This document shows, piece after piece, positions 61,706 through 64,000 of a stretch of 64,000 bases of DNA. The stretch comes from Saccharopolyspora sp. NFXS83 (lineage in GTDB: Bacteria; Actinomycetota; Actinomycetes; Mycobacteriales; Pseudonocardiaceae): assembly GCF_026241095.1 (NCBI RefSeq), contig NZ_JAPFGB010000001.1:450942-514941 (forward strand), in the 5' to 3' direction. Position numbers and translations under genes: made by a program. Positions within the stretch are counted from its first letter, which is position 1; each line of letters begins with the position of its first letter. The notes under the pieces were generated by a model. It was given only the letters and a program-made list of their open reading frames with translations, had not been told where the DNA came from and ran no database searches.

Positions 61706-62371
61706 GTGCGGGTGCTGGTAGTGGAGGACGAGGACTTCCTCGCCGAGGCGTTGCGGTCCGGTCTCCACAAGGAGGGCATGGCCGTCGACATCGCCGGGGA
61801 CGGGAGGGCGGCGCTGGAGAGCGTCGCGGTCAACGAGTACGACGTGATGGTGCTGGACCGGGACATCCCCGGAGTGCACGGCGACGACGTCTGCCGGCAG
61901 GTGGTCGCCGAACATCCCCAATGCCGCATCCTGATGCTGACCGCCGCCGGGCGCCTCGCCGACAAGGTCGACGGACTCACCCTCGGCTCGGACGACTACC
62001 TGGTCAAACCGTTCGACTTCCCCGAACTCGTCGCCCGGCTGCACGCCCTGCGCCGCCGCGCCACCCCGGCCGCGCCACCCGTGCTGCACCACGCCGATCT
62101 CCGGCTCGACCCCGCGCGCCGCGACGCGCACCGCGGCGACCGGCCGCTCCGGTTGACCCGCAAGGAGTTCGCCGTCCTGGAACTGCTCATGCGCGCGGAC
62201 GGCGCGGTGCTCAGCGCTGAGCAGCTGCTGGAGAAGGCGTGGGACGAGCACGCGGACCCGTTCACCAACGCGGTCCGCATCACGATCTCCACGCTGCGCC
62301 GCAAGCTCGGCGACCCGCCGATCCTGCGCACCGCCACCGGAGTCGGCTACTACCTGGGGGCCGTCGCGTGA
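61706..62371 (+). CDS. OmpR-type response regulator
   Basis: From the GTG at 61706 the protein is 221 residues. The receiver domain has VLVVEDEDF, the phosphorylated aspartate in VLDRDIPG (D51), LTAAG and VKPFDF. The winged-helix domain ends VRITISTLRRKLG and TATGVGYYL. It overlaps the kinase gene by four bases. The CCATATG repeats 65-80 bases upstream suggest auto-regulation. Confidence 0.92.
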   Translation: MRVLVVEDEDFLAEALRSGLHKEGMAVDIAGDGRAALESVAVNEYDVMVLDRDIPGVHGDDVCRQVVAEHPQCRILMLTAAGRLADKVDGLTLGSDDYLVKPFDFPELVARLHALRRRATPAAPPVLHHADLRLDPARRDAHRGDRPLRLTRKEFAVLELLMRADGAVLSAEQLLEKAWDEHADPFTNAVRITISTLRRKLGDPPILRTATGVGYYLGAVA

Positions 62372-63540
62372 GCATCTCGGCGACCCTGCGGCACAGCCGG
62401 ATGTCCATCCGGGTCCGGCTCACCCTCCTGCTGGGCGTGGCGGTGCTGGCCTGCGGGTTGCTGCTGCTGGCCACCGTTTACGCCCTGATGCGCTACGTCC
62501 CGCGCTACGCCGCGTCACCGACCGTGCCGCTGCCACGACCGGGATCGCCGTCGGACGGAGCGGTCGCGATCCGCCCCGCCTTCCGCGCGACCATCGCCAC
62601 CAGGGACGACTTCCTGGACGTGCTGCTGCAGGTCTCCAGCGTCGCGCTGATCGGGCTGGCGCTGGTCGCGTTCCTCGTCGGCTGGATCATCGCCGGGCGC
62701 ATCCTCGCCCCGGTCCACCGCATCGCCTCCACCGCGCGCACCGTCGCGGGCGACAACCTGCACGAACGCATCCAGCTCGACGGCCGCCGCGACGAGTTCA
62801 CCGAACTGGCCGACACCATCGACACCATGCTCGACCGGCTGCACACCAGCTTCGAAGCCCAGCAGCGCTTCGCCGCCAACGCCTCGCACGAACTGCGCAC
62901 CCCGCTGGCCACCACCCGCACCATGCTGCAGGTGGCCCTCGCCCACCCCGCGGACCACGAACTCGCCGCGCTCGCCCCGAAACTGCTCGCCACCAACGAC
63001 CGCAGCATCGCGACCGTGGAATCCCTGCTCGCCCTGTCCCGAGCCGACCAAGGCATCGCGGATCCGCACCCCGTCGACCTCACCGAAGTCGCCGGGCACG
63101 CGCTGGACCAGGTGCGCGACGAAGCGGCGGCGAGCGGCATCGACCTCCGCACCGACCTGCGCCCCGCCCGCGTGGACGGCGACCAGGACCTGCTGCACCA
63201 CCTGGTGATCAACCTGCTGCAGAACGCCGTCCGCCACAACCACCCCGGCGGCAGCGCGCACCTGGCCATCGCGGCGTCGGACGGCACGGCGACCATCCGC
63301 GTCACCAACACCGGCGAGCGCATCCCCGCCGAAGCCGCCGACCGGCTCTTCGAGGCGTTCCACCGCCACCGCACCCGCACCCGCTCCCGAGGTCACGGCC
63401 TCGGCCTCACCCTCGTCCGCGCCATCGCCGGAAGCCACCACGGCACCGCCACCGCCGCCGCCCGCCCCGACGGCGGGCTCGCGGTCGCCGTCGACCTGCC
63501 GGAAGCTGCACCTCGAACACCGGAGCGCCCCCCTTCGTGA
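62368..63540 (+). CDS. Sensor histidine kinase
   Basis: The 390-residue protein has two transmembrane helices (LTLLLGVAVLACGLLLLATVYAL and VSSVALIGLALVAFLVGWIIAG), a short extracytoplasmic loop of about 75 residues, a HAMP domain, the phosphorylated histidine in NASHELRTPLA (H174), and an ATPase domain with NLLQNAVRHN and GHGLGLTLVRAI. The GTG start is coupled to the response regulator stop. The stimulus is unknown; the cell-wall-related neighbours suggest an envelope signal. Confidence 0.92.
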   Translation: MSISATLRHSRMSIRVRLTLLLGVAVLACGLLLLATVYALMRYVPRYAASPTVPLPRPGSPSDGAVAIRPAFRATIATRDDFLDVLLQVSSVALIGLALVAFLVGWIIAGRILAPVHRIASTARTVAGDNLHERIQLDGRRDEFTELADTIDTMLDRLHTSFEAQQRFAANASHELRTPLATTRTMLQVALAHPADHELAALAPKLLATNDRSIATVESLLALSRADQGIADPHPVDLTEVAGHALDQVRDEAAASGIDLRTDLRPARVDGDQDLLHHLVINLLQNAVRHNHPGGSAHLAIAASDGTATIRVTNTGERIPAEAADRLFEAFHRHRTRTRSRGHGLGLTLVRAIAGSHHGTATAAARPDGGLAVAVDLPEAAPRTPERPPS

Positions 63541-64000
63541 GAGCTCCGCGCCAGACGGGCACGAACGTTCGCCGAGCAGGAAGCGACGCCGATCAGTCAG
63601 GTTCTTCCGCGCTCCGGCTGATCACCTCGACGACTTGATCCCGGCCGAACACGTGGTTCCCACCCCCACCGGCGGCTTCGACCGCGGTCACCTGGGCACC
63701 ACCCGAACGGTCATCTCGACGGACATCCGAGATCCGGTGTCGATCAGCGGGCGCTTGGTCCGCCGCGACGATCGTTTCGCCACGCGCGGGGGAAGAGGCA
63801 AGCAGGAGGGCCTGGTGCCGGTTGCGGGGTGCAGTGTCGGGGACCTTCGCCCCAACGGCTCCCCGCGTCTCCCACCAGCAGTAATGCGCCCCCGGCAGGA
63901 TTCGAACCTGCGACACCGGCTTTACAGCTCGTTTCAGAATGATCGGCGTGTCTGATGGCGATGTTTGATCGACTCGGTGCATGGTCTCGGCATGATCGAG
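63541..64000. other. Window end without a gene
   Basis: After the kinase gene no coding frame with a ribosome site is seen. The only recognisable item is the tRNA 3' fragment at 63885-63924. Confidence 0.45.
63885..63924 (-). pseudogene. 3' part of a tRNA gene
   Basis: On the minus strand this reads GCCGGTGTC, then the T-arm GCAGGTTCGAATCCTGC and a GGGGGCGCA acceptor end. The sequence upstream (toward 63950) cannot form the matching anticodon stem, D arm or 5' acceptor strand, so only about 40 bases of a tRNA remain. Such 3' ends are typical attachment sites of actinomycete integrative elements. Confidence 0.65.

Noticed and set aside
63635..63982. Open frames at the window end
   Set aside because: They are produced by the tRNA fragment (the typical VSQVRILPG reading) and have no ribosome site.

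Overview
The window is GC-rich actinobacterial DNA. Most genes use ATG, GTG or TTG starts behind AGGAG-type ribosome sites. The four-gene conservon (sensor kinase, roadblock, DUF742, small GTPase), the paired Scr1-type XRE/DUF397 genes, and the secreted I36 and DUF4232 proteins together suggest a filamentous actinomycete. My best guess is Pseudonocardiaceae, close to Saccharopolyspora. That assignment is inferred from gene content only.

Layout, left to right. 0.1-4.3 kb: a DUF4232 lipoprotein, a GH25-LysM muramidase, a CopD-type membrane protein and a 1-kb gene-free gap. 4.4-8.7 kb: a tight four-gene run of a multi-spanning membrane protein, two GT4 glycosyltransferases and an alpha/beta hydrolase. 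8.8-13.1 kb: a secreted I36-like protein, then a minus-strand cassette (zinc alcohol dehydrogenase, amidohydrolase, MIP18/DUF59 protein, IclR regulator). The first three resemble the accessory genes of propane/methane-type diiron monooxygenase operons, but no monooxygenase is present. 13.3-16.8 kb: small proteins and an acetate-type symporter with its DUF485 partner. 17.5-22.9 kb: the conservon cvnABCD. 23.7-25.1 kb: three small genes of unknown function, one a 56-residue CxxC protein. 25.3-33.4 kb: a complete type II Wadjet anti-plasmid system, jetABCD, with overlapping reading frames. 33.8-38.9 kb: an SDR oxidoreductase and a membrane/metal group (DUF5134, PepSY, CopD-CtaG fusion). 38.9-41 kb: three copies of a long palindromic repeat beside an XRE/DUF397 pair and two small cysteine-containing proteins.

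41.2-49.6 kb: a copper P-type ATPase, an RsmB-type RNA methyltransferase, a decayed sensor kinase next to an intact LuxR regulator, an array of mini-hairpins, the CrcB-DUF190-CrcB fluoride export genes, a secreted protein and a HAD phosphatase. 49.7-53.1 kb is the most unusual stretch. A two-gene operon (an HMGL-type synthase plus a YrdC-like protein) sits between duplicated and rearranged pieces of its neighbours: the end of the HAD gene occurs twice, and pieces of the VanZ/RDD gene recur, one of them inverted. 53.1-58.6 kb: the intact VanZ-RDD gene, a P450, a broken XRE/DUF397 pair ending at a fourth palindromic repeat, and a divergent HTH regulator/aldo-keto reductase pair. 58.6-63.5 kb: a class A penicillin-binding protein whose transpeptidase motifs are lost, small proteins, and an OmpR-type two-component system. 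The window ends with the 3' part of a tRNA gene, which may be an attachment-site remnant.

Strongest candidates for follow-up: the HMGL/YrdC operon in its rearrangement scar, the orphan monooxygenase accessory cassette, and the fixed-geometry double-palindrome repeat. Everything here was read by eye; no database search was run.
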